In this document: one piece after another, positions 1-9,084 of the stretch | Position numbering within the stretch: the first letter of the stretch is position 1 | Layout: each line of letters opens with the position of its first letter | Assembly: GCF_008629675.1 (NCBI RefSeq) | Contig: NZ_VWOX01000015.1 | Span: 62,001-126,000 of the forward strand | Direction: 5' to 3' | Source of the DNA: Roseiconus nitratireducens | Lineage (GTDB): Bacteria; Planctomycetota; Planctomycetia; Pirellulales; Pirellulaceae | Length of the DNA: 64,000 nt | Position numbers and translations under genes: made by a program | The notes under the pieces: generated by a model | What the model was told of the DNA's origin: nothing | Database searches by the model: none | What the model saw: only the letters and a program-made list of their open reading frames with translations

Positions 1-463
1 ACCAGAGCACCGCAAAGATTGCCGAACAGATCAGCACCCGGTTACGAAGCTCCGGGCCGACGTACGGTTCGCGTTCCTGGTCGTACAGGAACTGGTAGCC
101 CGCCCAGACCAACGGGGGCGCCAGCAGGACGATGCCCAACAATTGAGCCCATAGCGGAGCACCGGCCGGGCCGGTGAAGCGAAACACCAACGCACAAACG
201 AAGACGGCCAGGATGGCGCCCAACGTGATGATCAATCCCCGCCGAGTCACATCGGTTTCCTTTCGCCGGATCGGCTTCAGCACGCTTTGGCCGGTGCTGT
301 CCTTGGGCGAGTCGTCGCGGGGCGCGTGGATGACAACTTCTTCCCCCTCCTTGGGAATTTCGATCGGCTTCTTGCAATTCGGACAGGGCCCGGTCTTGCC
401 CGCGAATTTGTCGCTCACCTGAAATCGTTTCAAGCAGTGGCGACAGGTAACTTGGATCGGCAT
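1..463 (-). CDS. Zinc-ribbon multi-pass membrane protein (partial, 3' end cut by window edge)
   Basis: The frame opens at an ATG (461-463) and stays open to the left edge, so the C-terminus is missing. The N-terminus holds a zinc ribbon with two CxxC pairs (CRHC near residue 7 and CPNC near residue 27), like the MJ0042-type zinc finger often found at the start of planctomycete membrane proteins. A charged linker (residues about 35-65) follows, then at least two hydrophobic segments and the start of a third at the edge. The zinc ribbon should be cytoplasmic. No enzymatic motif is visible in the part present, so function is unknown. It is divergent from the methyltransferase gene that follows. 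Confidence 0.75.
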   Translation of the reverse strand, partial: MPIQVTCRHCLKRFQVSDKFAGKTGPCPNCKKPIEIPKEGEEVVIHAPRDDSPKDSTGQSVLKPIRRKETDVTRRGLIITLGAILAVFVCALVFRFTGPAGAPLWAQLLGIVLLAPPLVWAGYQFLYDQEREPYVGPELRNRVLICSAIFAVLW

Positions 464-641
464 AGGTTGACGGTCTTTCCCAGCGACGATGGGGACGGAA
501 GAAGACAAGAAGGGAGGCGAGCTGCAAAAAATCACCGCAATCTGTCATGATGTCGGGTCAGATTGTCACGCTACGGACCCCCATTGCAACCCTTCCGCCC
601 CCGCGTTGCATCCGCTTTCTCAGGCCCATCACGAAACCGCC

Positions 642-1196
642 GTGAACGATTCCCCACACTTCCAAAACCCGCAGCCAGCCGGGGCGAGCGACGGCGGAAC
701 CCCGGTCCCCGTTCCCGCCGTCGCCAACGTCGTGCTGTACCGGCCCGAGATCCCGCAAAACACGGGCAACATCGGCCGCTCTTGCGTCGCCGTGGGAGCC
801 AAATTGTGGATCGTCCGCCCGGCCAGCTTTGACTTCAGCGATAAACGCGTCCGCAGGGCGGGGCTGGACTACTGGAAGCACCTGAATCTGGAAGCGGTCG
901 ACTCCTGGGACGAGATCCCACGACGGCTATCGCCCCAGCGGACGTTTTTCTTCTCGCGTTTCGCGGAAAAGCTGATCTGGGAGCAAACGTTCTTGCCCGG
1001 CGACACCTTCGTCTTCGGTCAGGAAACGGCCGGTCTGCCGCCGGAAATCGTCCGACCCGGCAACCCGCACGCATTACGCCTGCCGACCAGCGGGCACGTC
1101 CGCAGCCTGAACCTCGCCACCACGGTCGGCATCGTGCTGTTCGAACAACAGCGTCAACTTCTCAGTTCGGCGGAGCACTCGCAACCGCGGACTTGA
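642..1196 (+). CDS. trmL: tRNA (cytidine(34)-2'-O)-methyltransferase, SPOUT family (TrmL)
   Basis: This is a SPOUT-fold RNA methyltransferase that should 2'-O-methylate the wobble base of tRNA-Leu. Visible family motifs are the N-terminal YRPEIPQNTGNIGR segment, FGQETAGLPPE in the middle and RSLNLATTVGIVLFE at the C-terminus, which forms the trefoil knot that binds S-adenosylmethionine. I chose the GTG at 642 (184 aa) because the conserved domain begins 28 residues later. An in-frame ATG at 489 would add 51 Pro/His-rich residues that do not resemble the family, whose members are about 155-160 aa. Start uncertain, identity firm. Confidence 0.85.
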   Translation: MNDSPHFQNPQPAGASDGGTPVPVPAVANVVLYRPEIPQNTGNIGRSCVAVGAKLWIVRPASFDFSDKRVRRAGLDYWKHLNLEAVDSWDEIPRRLSPQRTFFFSRFAEKLIWEQTFLPGDTFVFGQETAGLPPEIVRPGNPHALRLPTSGHVRSLNLATTVGIVLFEQQRQLLSSAEHSQPRT

Positions 1197-1331
1197 TCGA
1201 GAGAATTTGAACCGACGCACGGGTTCATCCGCCGGGAGTTCATCCGCACCGAAGCAAGCGAGGCCGCTGGCGTGCCGATCAGCTTGGCGAAGCGCTGACA
1301 AGCCGGTCTGCTCCTCGGCCAGCCGAACTGC

Positions 1332-2462
1332 TCATCGGCGGCGCAACAACCGCCGCACCAGTCGCTTCCACCGATCGCGCCAGCTGAGGGTCGAGGTTGA
1401 CGCTGCGACGCCTCCCCGTTCCAACTCGGCAAGCGTCGTGGGAACCGGCCGACGTCCCGCAATCACGGCATCGATGGTGGCAGCAATGAAGCCGTTGGTC
1501 CGATCCTCCGGGGCGATCTTCAAGGCATGCCGAATCGTCTTTTCCGCAAGGTCGGCGCGGCCGTCCAACAGGTAGGCAACCGCCAGGTTTCCCAGCAGTT
1601 CAACGTCGTCCGGTCGCACCGCAACCGAGGATTCTCCCACGCGGCACGCTTCGTCGGTTTGGCCGACCTCCAGGTACAGACCGGCCAGCTCTTTCAAGAT
1701 CGACGTTTCCGGCGGATCCGCCAACTCCTGGGCTCGGCGTAGCGACTCAATCGCCCGCTCGGGACGGTCGACCGCGTGCCACCCCTTCCCAAGCAAGAAC
1801 CAGATTCGCCAGGCGTCGGGGTTGGTCGCCGAAAGCTGCTGCAATGCCCCGATGGCCTCGCGAATTTGTTCTTGCACCTCGGGCTGGGGCGGTGGCTGTC
1901 CCGGGTGGCGCAGGTGATCCAAAATCGTTTCTGCGGCGTTCTTGAATAGCTCGTCCGGCGTTTCGTGCAACCGGGCGGTGTAAAGCAATTGCCCGGTCTC
2001 CTTGTCCCGATAAACGTCCACGCGTTCATCGCGACGAACGAACTCCAAACGCGCCTGCACCTCCTCGGCCGACATGTGCTGCAACTCCGGGCCCGACTCC
2101 GGGTCCCAGGACTTGGGCGCAACCACCATCTCCGAAGGATTGCCGACCAGATTGGCGATCAAGTTGCCGTTGTACTCGGCCAGCTGCAACCAATCGCATT
2201 CCGGAGTCACCGACTGCGTGTGAGCATCCACGATCACCACTTCGGGATCGCCATCATCATGGCTGAGCCCCATCAACACCAGCTTCTCCAGAAACAGCTC
2301 CGCGTCACGCGATGACATGAAACTGGCTTGCGACAGACAATCATCGCCGAAAGACATCGCGTTGGGAGCGATCGAAGAGAACTCTGCGGCACCACCTTCC
2401 AAACACCGATCCAAGGCGTCGTTTCGAATCACGACCGCGGTGCCTTCCAACAGTACGGGCAT
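1332..2462 (-). CDS. Tetratricopeptide repeat protein
   Basis: A 376-residue soluble protein. The C-terminal half (about residues 185-350) shows helical TPR-like repeats: a segment with WFLLGKGWHAVDRPERAIE, one with LYLEVGQTDEACRVGE and one with LAVAYLLDGRADLAEK, spaced about 34 residues. The N-terminal 150 residues (containing SFGDDCLSQASF and VVIVDAHTQ) are not recognised. The start is set by an ATG at 2462 preceded at 7 nt by GGAG (2470-2473, complement). The open frame runs further upstream to 2699, but that part has no protein-like character. TPRs suggest a protein-protein scaffold; partner unknown. Confidence 0.7.
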   Translation of the reverse strand: MPVLLEGTAVVIRNDALDRCLEGGAAEFSSIAPNAMSFGDDCLSQASFMSSRDAELFLEKLVLMGLSHDDGDPEVVIVDAHTQSVTPECDWLQLAEYNGNLIANLVGNPSEMVVAPKSWDPESGPELQHMSAEEVQARLEFVRRDERVDVYRDKETGQLLYTARLHETPDELFKNAAETILDHLRHPGQPPPQPEVQEQIREAIGALQQLSATNPDAWRIWFLLGKGWHAVDRPERAIESLRRAQELADPPETSILKELAGLYLEVGQTDEACRVGESSVAVRPDDVELLGNLAVAYLLDGRADLAEKTIRHALKIAPEDRTNGFIAATIDAVIAGRRPVPTTLAELERGGVAASTSTLSWRDRWKRLVRRLLRRR

Positions 2463-3028
2463 ACGTCTGCTCCGGTTTCGTCGGCTGGTGCTCCAGCAAT
2501 TCCCAATCCACCAAGTATAGCCAGATCCGGCTGCAACTTGCTGGCCTTTCGCGTTTGCAAAATCCGTTCGATCGAGTTCCTGCCGAACCGCACCCGGCCC
2601 GGGATTCCACCACGGTTCTGGCAATCCGATTGGAGGTACCGATCGATCACAACGCAAGCGCCGGTTGACTGTTCGGCGCATCCGGCACAACCCGTTCATT
2701 CAACGTCATCCGCCGCACCGGGTCGACTGCAACATCCGTCGATCGTTTGCAGGCGATCGCGGGGGGTTCAGGCATTTCGATCGATCCTGAGTCCTGGTGG
2801 CGTCGGTATCGACCGAAGAAACCTATTCGCGGTTGGACAAATCACCTTGCCGACTCGCACCGACACATTGAGGTCATGTGGTGTCACTTCAAGCTCCTTT
2901 CGGCGGAGGAAGAGTGGAACACCTGCGGAATTCCGCAACCGGAATCACGCACGACCTGCAACACGTAGGGGGCACTCCGACCGCATCACTTTTTTGTCGT
3001 CTGAAGCGCCCCTTCAAACCACACCCCC
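2463..3028. other. Gene-free divergent intergenic region
   Basis: 566 bases between the minus-strand TPR gene and the plus-strand HPt gene. Apart from the GGAG serving the TPR gene (2470-2473), I see no RNA gene, hairpin with a T-tract or convincing promoter. A plus-strand open frame crosses the stretch but its translation is Arg/Ser/Pro-rich and looks non-coding. It presumably carries the promoters of the two divergent genes. Confidence 0.5.
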
Positions 3029-4345
3029 ATGCGAGCTTATCAGCGACTTCCCGTTCGAATACGCGTGGCGATTCCGCTCGTGGTCGTCGTCGCCGGCACC
3101 TTGGTGGTGTCCCATCAGGCAGGATTGGTGCCTCAAAGCCGCCGAGCAAGTCATGAATACCGACATGAGCTTAGCAAGACGATCGCGATCGGCGGCGCTG
3201 CGATGTTGGTGTCGGAACGTCCCGACGCTTTCGCCGCGGCGTCCAGGGAATGGGTCGCTCGTCATCCGGATCTGAAATCGGTCGGGCTGGTCTCTCCCGA
3301 CGGTGCAAAGATCTTTGAAACGAGCAACCACTCGGCCGTTTGGGAACGTAGTCGCAACGTGCCTGGTTCGGCTCTGACGACAACACTGTCCGCCGACGGA
3401 AAGTCGTATGGAACGCTGCAACTGGCGTTTGCGCCGCTACCGCCGGCGTGGTCCGACTTGAACCGGCTGCTGTTGTTTGTGTGCCCGACCTGCTTTCTGA
3501 TGTTCGCTTTCCTGATTCCCGGCTTGCTGCGTCGCGACCGCCGCGACAACCTGGAGCCCGTTGCGGGCCGGCAGGACACTTCGACGGCGACGGTTTCCGC
3601 GGGCAATCAAGGTCGTACCACGGGCGACGCCGCGGCCGACCGTCCGAGCGTCGCGTCACCGACGTCCGAAGCCGCCCCCGACCTCCCCAACCGACACTTG
3701 CTGTTGGATTTGATGGTCAGCCTGGACACTCGATTGAAAGACATTCGCCTGGCGGTTGACAACGCGGATTTCAAATCGCTGAGGACGGAAGCCCGTTCGC
3801 TCCGCGGACTCGGACAAGCCAGCGGAGTGGACGCGCTGTTCGCACCGGCGGAAGCGTTGGAGCGGGCGGCTCTGCGAGCGGACACACGGGGCGCCACCGA
3901 AATGTTGCGTCAAATCGATGACTTGATCGAGCAAATCAGTACCGCCGCCGCATTGGAATTCGATTCCCAAACGTCCGGGCCGATTGCGTGCTCGCTCCCA
4001 CTGGATGACGACGACTACCGAGAAATCGTCAACGAATTCATTGAGCAATTTGACCGGCGGCTGATGCTGATGCTCTCCCATGTCGAACAAGGCGCCTTCG
4101 AACCGCTGGAACAGGAGGCCCATTGGCTGAAAGGTTGCGGCGGGACGGTGGGCTACGAAGCTCTGACCAAACCGGCGATCGAACTGATGCATTCCGCCAG
4201 AGCCAAAGACCACCTGGCATGCCAGAGGGCGCTGGGAGCGGTACTGGACATCCGCAAGCGACTGGTCGTACCGATCACGCCGAACGGCCATTCAAAAACG
4301 CAAGCAAAGACTGAAAGTCTGCGTCAGTCGACGGGCAAAAATTGA
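3029..4345 (+). CDS. Membrane protein with periplasmic sensor region and two tandem HPt-like domains
   Basis: 438 residues. A transmembrane helix lies at about 11-28, an extracytoplasmic region at about 30-145 (with DLKSVGLVSPDGAKIFET, like single-domain sensor folds), a second helix at about 146-167, then a cytoplasmic tail. The tail ends in a histidine phosphotransfer-like domain with the signature EAHWLKG (363-369), His365 being the expected phosphoacceptor. An upstream segment, EARSLRG (254-260), has the same pattern with Arg256 in place of His, so it looks like a degenerate first HPt copy. There is no kinase or receiver domain, so phosphate must come from another protein. The 3' end overlaps the convergent oxidoreductase gene by 22 bp. 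Confidence 0.7.
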   Translation: MRAYQRLPVRIRVAIPLVVVVAGTLVVSHQAGLVPQSRRASHEYRHELSKTIAIGGAAMLVSERPDAFAAASREWVARHPDLKSVGLVSPDGAKIFETSNHSAVWERSRNVPGSALTTTLSADGKSYGTLQLAFAPLPPAWSDLNRLLLFVCPTCFLMFAFLIPGLLRRDRRDNLEPVAGRQDTSTATVSAGNQGRTTGDAAADRPSVASPTSEAAPDLPNRHLLLDLMVSLDTRLKDIRLAVDNADFKSLRTEARSLRGLGQASGVDALFAPAEALERAALRADTRGATEMLRQIDDLIEQISTAAALEFDSQTSGPIACSLPLDDDDYREIVNEFIEQFDRRLMLMLSHVEQGAFEPLEQEAHWLKGCGGTVGYEALTKPAIELMHSARAKDHLACQRALGAVLDIRKRLVVPITPNGHSKTQAKTESLRQSTGKN

Positions 4346-6414
4346 ATCGCGTCCGCGATCACGTAGCCGTCGGAATCCCCGTTGCTGATCTCCGCAACGG
4401 CGGATGTTCCGAATCGGAACTCACCGATCAACTTCCGCCCCTTCGATGTCGCATCCCGTTGGTCCAATGAAACGGATGTTCGCTTCCCTTCGCCGTCGAC
4501 CACGGTGACGGTTGTGTTGGTGGCACGGTTGGGGTGCGGCGGCCAGTAGACAAAGACCCGGTAGTTGCCTGCGGCGGGCAGATTCCCGCGGTACGTCACC
4601 CGGCATTCTCCTTTCCCGCCATCGTTGTCGTGCAGATAGTCCGCTCCAACACGCGGGTGGGATGACGTGCTGGATACCCAGGGGCCTTCGACCGTCGCCT
4701 GTTCGTTGTCGATCACCACGCCGCCCAACGCTTTGGGATCCAATCCCGGCTCGGGCTTTGGCCCCACGTGTTCCAGCACCTGACCGTCCTGTCTCAGTCG
4801 TTCGGCCAGTTTTTCGTAGTCGACTTCGTGGACGGACGTGGAAGCGTCCGCGGCCATCGCCGCTGCGGTCGCGGCGGATTGGCCCAACACCATGAACACG
4901 GGCTCCATGCGGATCGAACCGAAGGCGATGTGGGAAGCCGAAAGGCAGACCGGAACCAGCAGGTTGGACACTTCTTCTTTTTTCGGCAAGATCGACCGAT
5001 AGCTGATTCCGTAGGGAGGAAAACCGCCCACCTGGACATCGCCTTCATTCCGGACCATTCCATCGGAGTTGACGTATCGTTGCTGGTTGTGCGAATCCAT
5101 CGTGTAGGCGGCCAGACCGATCGGATCTTCCACGGCGCGTCCCTGGCAGTTGTGTTGGGTCATCACGTACTGCCCCACCATGCGTCGCGCTTCGCGAATG
5201 TACAACTGCTGTTGCCAACCGTCGCCGGCGGTGAATTCGTCCTTGCACAATCCCCAGCGCGAAACTTCCTTGCGAACCGATTCGGGAACGCGGGGATGAT
5301 TGGCAAGGGTCCACATCAACCCCCGCTGATACTGCAGGTGTTTCGCAACGATCTGTTCCCGCCGGGCGTAACTTGCTTCGGGATAGTCGTAATTTTGGCC
5401 GATGAAGTCGGTCGAGAAACCGGTGTTATTGTTCACGTCGGTCTTGCGATTGGGCATCGCCGAATTCGCCCAGGGAGTCTTTGTTTCTCCGGCTTCGAAA
5501 TTTCGAAACAGCAACTCGTACCATTCGGCTTGATATCCTTCCGGCTTTGCAAACGGTATCTGATTCTCGGGGTGGTCGGTCAGGCACATTCGGAAGCAGT
5601 ACGCCTGGACACGGCGATCGGCTTCGCCCTCGGCGCCGGGACCTTGCGGATCAATGTGTGGCAACAATCCGCTGCTGGGATCCCCCGGGGTCACATAGGG
5701 GTCGATTCCGGGTTTCAACTGATGGTGCACCGACCTTTCGGTTTGCACGCCGTTGAGCGTCTCGCCGTACTGTGAATTTGCCTCACGCCCCACCGTGTAG
5801 CTGACGCCCGCAGCGGCCAGCAGGTCACCCTCGTAAGTGGCGTCGATGAACATCTTTCCGCGGTACGTTTTCCCCGACTCCATCCGGATGGAAACGATCC
5901 TCGCCGGGCGGCTGCGAGTCAACATCACGCCGGATTTTCGGTCCAGCCGTTCGTGGTAGTCCACGCGAATATCGTTCTGGAGGATCCACCGCTGATACAC
6001 CGCTAAAGCGGCACTTGGCTCGAACGTCCACATGGTGTCTTCACCAGCCGTGGTCCGAGACTGTCCCCCGCTTCGATAGGCATCCTTCTGCTGCCACTTC
6101 CAAGCGTCCGGTTGCGCGTAGTGTCGTGCGATGTCCCGGTAGAACTCTCTAGAAATGCCTCCGATGGCCGATTTGTTGCCGATGTCCGTTTGCCCCAATC
6201 CGCCGGTCGTCAAACCTCCCACACGATCGGTCGGCTCAATCAAAACCACGGCCAAGCCCATGCGTTTCGCCTGCACCGCCGCAGCGACGCCGGAGGAAGT
6301 GGCGCCGTAGATCACCAGATCGAAGTTTGCGTCCTGCGATTCCGCAGCGGGTAATTGCTGAAGTGTCAGAGTGAGTGACAGCAGGGAAAACAGAATCAGG
6401 CGAGGAGATCGCAT
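4324..6414 (-). CDS. Secreted FAD-dependent oxidoreductase with C-terminal golvesin-like domain
   Basis: 696 residues. A signal peptide (residues 1-24) is followed by a dinucleotide-binding motif FDLVIYGATSSGVAAA (about 31-46) and RVGGLTTGGLGQ, typical of the FAD_oxidored family common in Planctomycetota. The middle carries the family motif KEEVSNLLVPVCLSASHIAFG. The last about 130 residues form a beta-rich domain (with YRGNLPAAGNYRVFVYWPPH and YVIADAIQFLPV) that resembles the golvesin/Xly carbohydrate-binding-like module. Natural substrate unknown; an exported oxidoreductase acting on a sugar or similar compound is inferred. The 3' end overlaps the convergent HPt gene. Confidence 0.85.
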   Translation of the reverse strand: MRSPRLILFSLLSLTLTLQQLPAAESQDANFDLVIYGATSSGVAAAVQAKRMGLAVVLIEPTDRVGGLTTGGLGQTDIGNKSAIGGISREFYRDIARHYAQPDAWKWQQKDAYRSGGQSRTTAGEDTMWTFEPSAALAVYQRWILQNDIRVDYHERLDRKSGVMLTRSRPARIVSIRMESGKTYRGKMFIDATYEGDLLAAAGVSYTVGREANSQYGETLNGVQTERSVHHQLKPGIDPYVTPGDPSSGLLPHIDPQGPGAEGEADRRVQAYCFRMCLTDHPENQIPFAKPEGYQAEWYELLFRNFEAGETKTPWANSAMPNRKTDVNNNTGFSTDFIGQNYDYPEASYARREQIVAKHLQYQRGLMWTLANHPRVPESVRKEVSRWGLCKDEFTAGDGWQQQLYIREARRMVGQYVMTQHNCQGRAVEDPIGLAAYTMDSHNQQRYVNSDGMVRNEGDVQVGGFPPYGISYRSILPKKEEVSNLLVPVCLSASHIAFGSIRMEPVFMVLGQSAATAAAMAADASTSVHEVDYEKLAERLRQDGQVLEHVGPKPEPGLDPKALGGVVIDNEQATVEGPWVSSTSSHPRVGADYLHDNDGGKGECRVTYRGNLPAAGNYRVFVYWPPHPNRATNTTVTVVDGEGKRTSVSLDQRDATSKGRKLIGEFRFGTSAVAEISNGDSDGYVIADAIQFLPVD

Positions 6415-6839
6415 CGCAGAACCCGAGGTGGGGAAGGAGAGAAAACAACGCGGCGGACGCCGGCCATTGTAACGTCAAAATCTCACAAGTTGACGTCATC
6501 ACTCTCTCCGCCATCGTTGTCGGGCCGGACGACGGATTCGACCAACCTCTGGCGATGGTAGGTGGTCGATCGGTGGCGGATGCGAAGACAAGTGCAAGAT
6601 TGTCAACGCTCAACCGTGGGTCAACTCGCTTCGTCCAAAGGCGATGCGCAGACTCTCAAAGCCCTGGTGCGAAAGAAAGCAAAGGATGATCAGCGGGCGA
6701 TGAAAAGGTGGGGCCTGGATCCGAACTTGAGTGCGTCGTCGACGCAAGACATTTCGGACCGCGTGTGGTGAACCGCGCGGAACGGCCGATCCGGTCAATT
6801 TGCGGCCGAGAAATTTGCGACCGGACTACTGGCGGCCGT
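6415..6839. other. Gene-free intergenic region
   Basis: 425 bases upstream of the oxidoreductase and downstream of the PAS-LuxR regulator, both on the minus strand. Short motifs recur (TTGCGGCCG and TTTGCGACCG near 6800) and a TTGACGTCAT element occurs near 6490. I cannot tie any of these to a known site. No convincing small gene or RNA was seen. Confidence 0.45.
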
Positions 6840-7541
6840 TCAAATCGCGGCCGGCTGCAGGGCCAAGTGGGAGTTACGGGCTTGCTGCCATTGCACGTCG
6901 CCGGCCGTGTAGGTCCAGGTCCGTAACATCTCGCGTTCTACCAGTTTGGAAACCATCTCCGACGTCGTTGCGGCGTTGAGATGTTTCATGATGGCAGCCC
7001 GTCTGCGTTCCACGGTTCGATCGGAGACGTCCAATTCGCGAGCGATGTCCCGGTTCATCTTTCCCTGAAGAATCCGTTCGGCGACATCCCGTTCCTGACG
7101 TGACATCTGCCGGGCCTCATGTTCCAGCTTTTCCAACCGGGACATCAGGTCCATGTGTGTTTGAACGCTCTCGGTCACGTCGCGAGCAATGTTGTGTCGA
7201 CGCACCACCGGTCCACCCGGATTCTCTGCCACACCGACCGTGTGCACGGACAGGATCCTTCGTTCGCCGTCGCTGTTGCGGACGCCGCGGAGGGCGTGCA
7301 ACGTCTGACCATCGCTAAGATCGACTCGCTGACATTCGGGAATGTCTTGGTTGAGTGGATCCCCTTCGTACAGAAAGTGCGTGTAGGATAGACCTGGGAT
7401 GGCACTGGGGTCGTACCCCAGCACGCCACGGACCGACGGGCTGACAAACGTCACTTCCGTCACGTTCCGATTGCTAAAGAAAAAGTAGGGCTCGACAAAG
7501 TCGGTTGCCCGGGGCAAATCCAACGTTGATTCGCGGTTCAC
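6840..7541 (-). CDS. PAS-domain LuxR-type transcriptional regulator
   Basis: 233 residues. The N-terminal about 120 residues form a PAS domain (NVTEVTFVSPSVRGVLGYDP is the usual start), followed by a short helix (about 128-150) and a C-terminal LuxR/GerE helix-turn-helix (MSRQERDVAERILQGKMNRD, then VSDRTVERRRAAIMKHL). No phosphoacceptor receiver domain is present, so signalling is probably by PAS ligand or protein contact. I chose the GTG at 7541, which has GGAG 8 nt upstream, over a TTG at 7562 that adds 7 residues. It is divergent from the di-haem peroxidase gene, making that gene a plausible target (inference). Confidence 0.8.
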   Translation of the reverse strand: MNRESTLDLPRATDFVEPYFFFSNRNVTEVTFVSPSVRGVLGYDPSAIPGLSYTHFLYEGDPLNQDIPECQRVDLSDGQTLHALRGVRNSDGERRILSVHTVGVAENPGGPVVRRHNIARDVTESVQTHMDLMSRLEKLEHEARQMSRQERDVAERILQGKMNRDIARELDVSDRTVERRRAAIMKHLNAATTSEMVSKLVEREMLRTWTYTAGDVQWQQARNSHLALQPAAI

Positions 7542-7549
7542 GGCAAGGT

Positions 7550-7553
7550 CTCC
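7550..7553 (-). promoter_or_regulatory. Shine-Dalgarno site deciding the PAS-LuxR start
   Basis: GGAG on the minus strand lies 8 nt before the GTG at 7541, while the longer TTG start at 7562 has no such site. Confidence 0.55.
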
Positions 7554-7781
7554 GAATATCAAAGGTAATTGTGATGAGCAAGCTGGTCGCAGAAGCGATC
7601 ACAGCAAGTTCCGACATCAGCTTCTCCAACCCTCAGAGAGCAGCCGGTGTGGGGAGACCAAACCGCTCCACTAGACGACGCGTCGCCACGTCGATGACCC
7701 CGCAGGAAAACGCCTTCTCGGCCGTCGGTTTTTAGCCAAAAGTGGCGTTTTTGTGAAGAATCACGTGCAATCCCCGTCGTA

Positions 7782-7788
7782 GGGGGAG
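7782..7788 (+). promoter_or_regulatory. Shine-Dalgarno site of the di-haem peroxidase gene
   Basis: A GGGGGAG run sits 4 nt before the ATG at 7793. It is stronger than most sites in this window and supports the chosen start. Confidence 0.6.
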
Positions 7789-7792
7789 ACAG

Positions 7793-9076
7793 ATGCCTCA
7801 GCCCCAGTTCACCAGATTCCCGACCGAAAACGTCGCCCCACCGGCGTTCGTTCGCCGAACCCTGCTGGCCGCCGCGATCCTGGCCTGGCTCGGCGTGGTT
7901 GTTCCCACGGAGCCCTGTGGAGCCGTACCGCCGGCCATCCGGGACAATCTGGCGCCCCAATCGCCGCGCCCCGCGGATGTTGCCCCCGCCCAGGCTCGTC
8001 AGTTGTCGCTGCCGGATCGGCCGTATGCCTACAGCCGGTTGGAAATACCCGATCACTTCCGGCCGCACGCCGCACACCTGGACAACACGCCGCCTGAAAA
8101 CCCGATCACCGACGACGGGGCCACGCTCGGTCGAGTTTTGTTCTACGACACGACCCTATCCGTCAACGGAACGACCGCTTGCGCGTCCTGCCATCGACAG
8201 GAAAACGCGTTCAGTGAACCGCGGGACAAAAGCATCGGATTCGACGGTCAGCAGGTCGACCGAAATTCAATGAGTCTGGTCAACTTGCGGTACTACCAGC
8301 GTGGGAAGTTTTTCTGGGACGAACGTGCCGCAACGCTTGAACAGCAGGTCTTGATGCCGATCGAGAACCCGATCGAAATGGGACACAACCTGTCGAAATT
8401 GGTGAATCAGCTTCAACAAGATCCGATCTACCCGCCGCTGTTCGCCAAAGCGTTCGGGGACGATCGAGTCAGTCGCGATCGCATTGCCAAGGCCCTTGCT
8501 CAATTCGTGCGTTCGATCGTGTCGTTTCGATCTCGCTTCGATGTCGGCTTGGCCCAGGTCGATTCGCCGCAAACGCCTTTTCCGAATTTCACGGACGAAG
8601 AGAACCTTGGCAAGAAACAATTCTTCGGGCGTGGTCGCTGTGCCGAATGTCACCTGCCCACCTACCGAGGTTTGGATCGCGAAGCGTCCACCGAACAGTG
8701 GTCCATTTTTCAGTTGGAACGTCCTGGGAACAATGGCGTCGATTCCGAGGGCGGTGACCCGGGACTCGGACGATCAACCGGTCGCAGACAAGATTTGGGC
8801 AAGTTCAAACCGTCCACCTTGCGCAACATCGCCGTGACCGGTCCGTACATGCATGACGGTCGGTTTCACACTCTTGACCAGGTCATCGAACACTACAACT
8901 GGAGTGTGCGCCCCCACGAGAACTTGGACGAACGTTTGCGGGACTTCGCCGCCAACGGGTTGGCGTTGCCGGAAGTTCCCAAGGTCGCGTTGGCAAAGTT
9001 CCTGCGCACGCTGACGGACGAGCAATTGTTGACCGACCCGATGTATGCCGACCCGTTCGAACCGGCCGCGCACTGA
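7793..9076 (+). CDS. Di-haem cytochrome c peroxidase / MauG family protein
   Basis: 427 residues, exported by an N-terminal hydrophobic segment (about 22-39). Two haem c attachment motifs are present: CASCH (130-134) and CAECH (283-287). Family segments include GRVLFYDTTLS before the first haem and LRNIAVTGPYMHDGRF with LDQVIEHYN near the C-terminus, which supplies the distal haem ligand region. This family reduces H2O2 with electrons from small cytochromes, or carries out MauG-like oxidations, in the periplasm. Which applies cannot be told from sequence. It ends 8 bp before the convergent truB gene. Confidence 0.9.
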   Translation: MPQPQFTRFPTENVAPPAFVRRTLLAAAILAWLGVVVPTEPCGAVPPAIRDNLAPQSPRPADVAPAQARQLSLPDRPYAYSRLEIPDHFRPHAAHLDNTPPENPITDDGATLGRVLFYDTTLSVNGTTACASCHRQENAFSEPRDKSIGFDGQQVDRNSMSLVNLRYYQRGKFFWDERAATLEQQVLMPIENPIEMGHNLSKLVNQLQQDPIYPPLFAKAFGDDRVSRDRIAKALAQFVRSIVSFRSRFDVGLAQVDSPQTPFPNFTDEENLGKKQFFGRGRCAECHLPTYRGLDREASTEQWSIFQLERPGNNGVDSEGGDPGLGRSTGRRQDLGKFKPSTLRNIAVTGPYMHDGRFHTLDQVIEHYNWSVRPHENLDERLRDFAANGLALPEVPKVALAKFLRTLTDEQLLTDPMYADPFEPAAH

Positions 9077-9084
9077 CGACTCGG

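Noticed and set aside
2328..3275. Plus-strand open frame of 315 codons crossing the gap before the HPt gene
   Set aside because: The translation is Arg/Ser/Pro-rich with no motif. It runs antisense into the TPR gene and out of frame into the HPt gene. High-GC DNA gives such chance frames.
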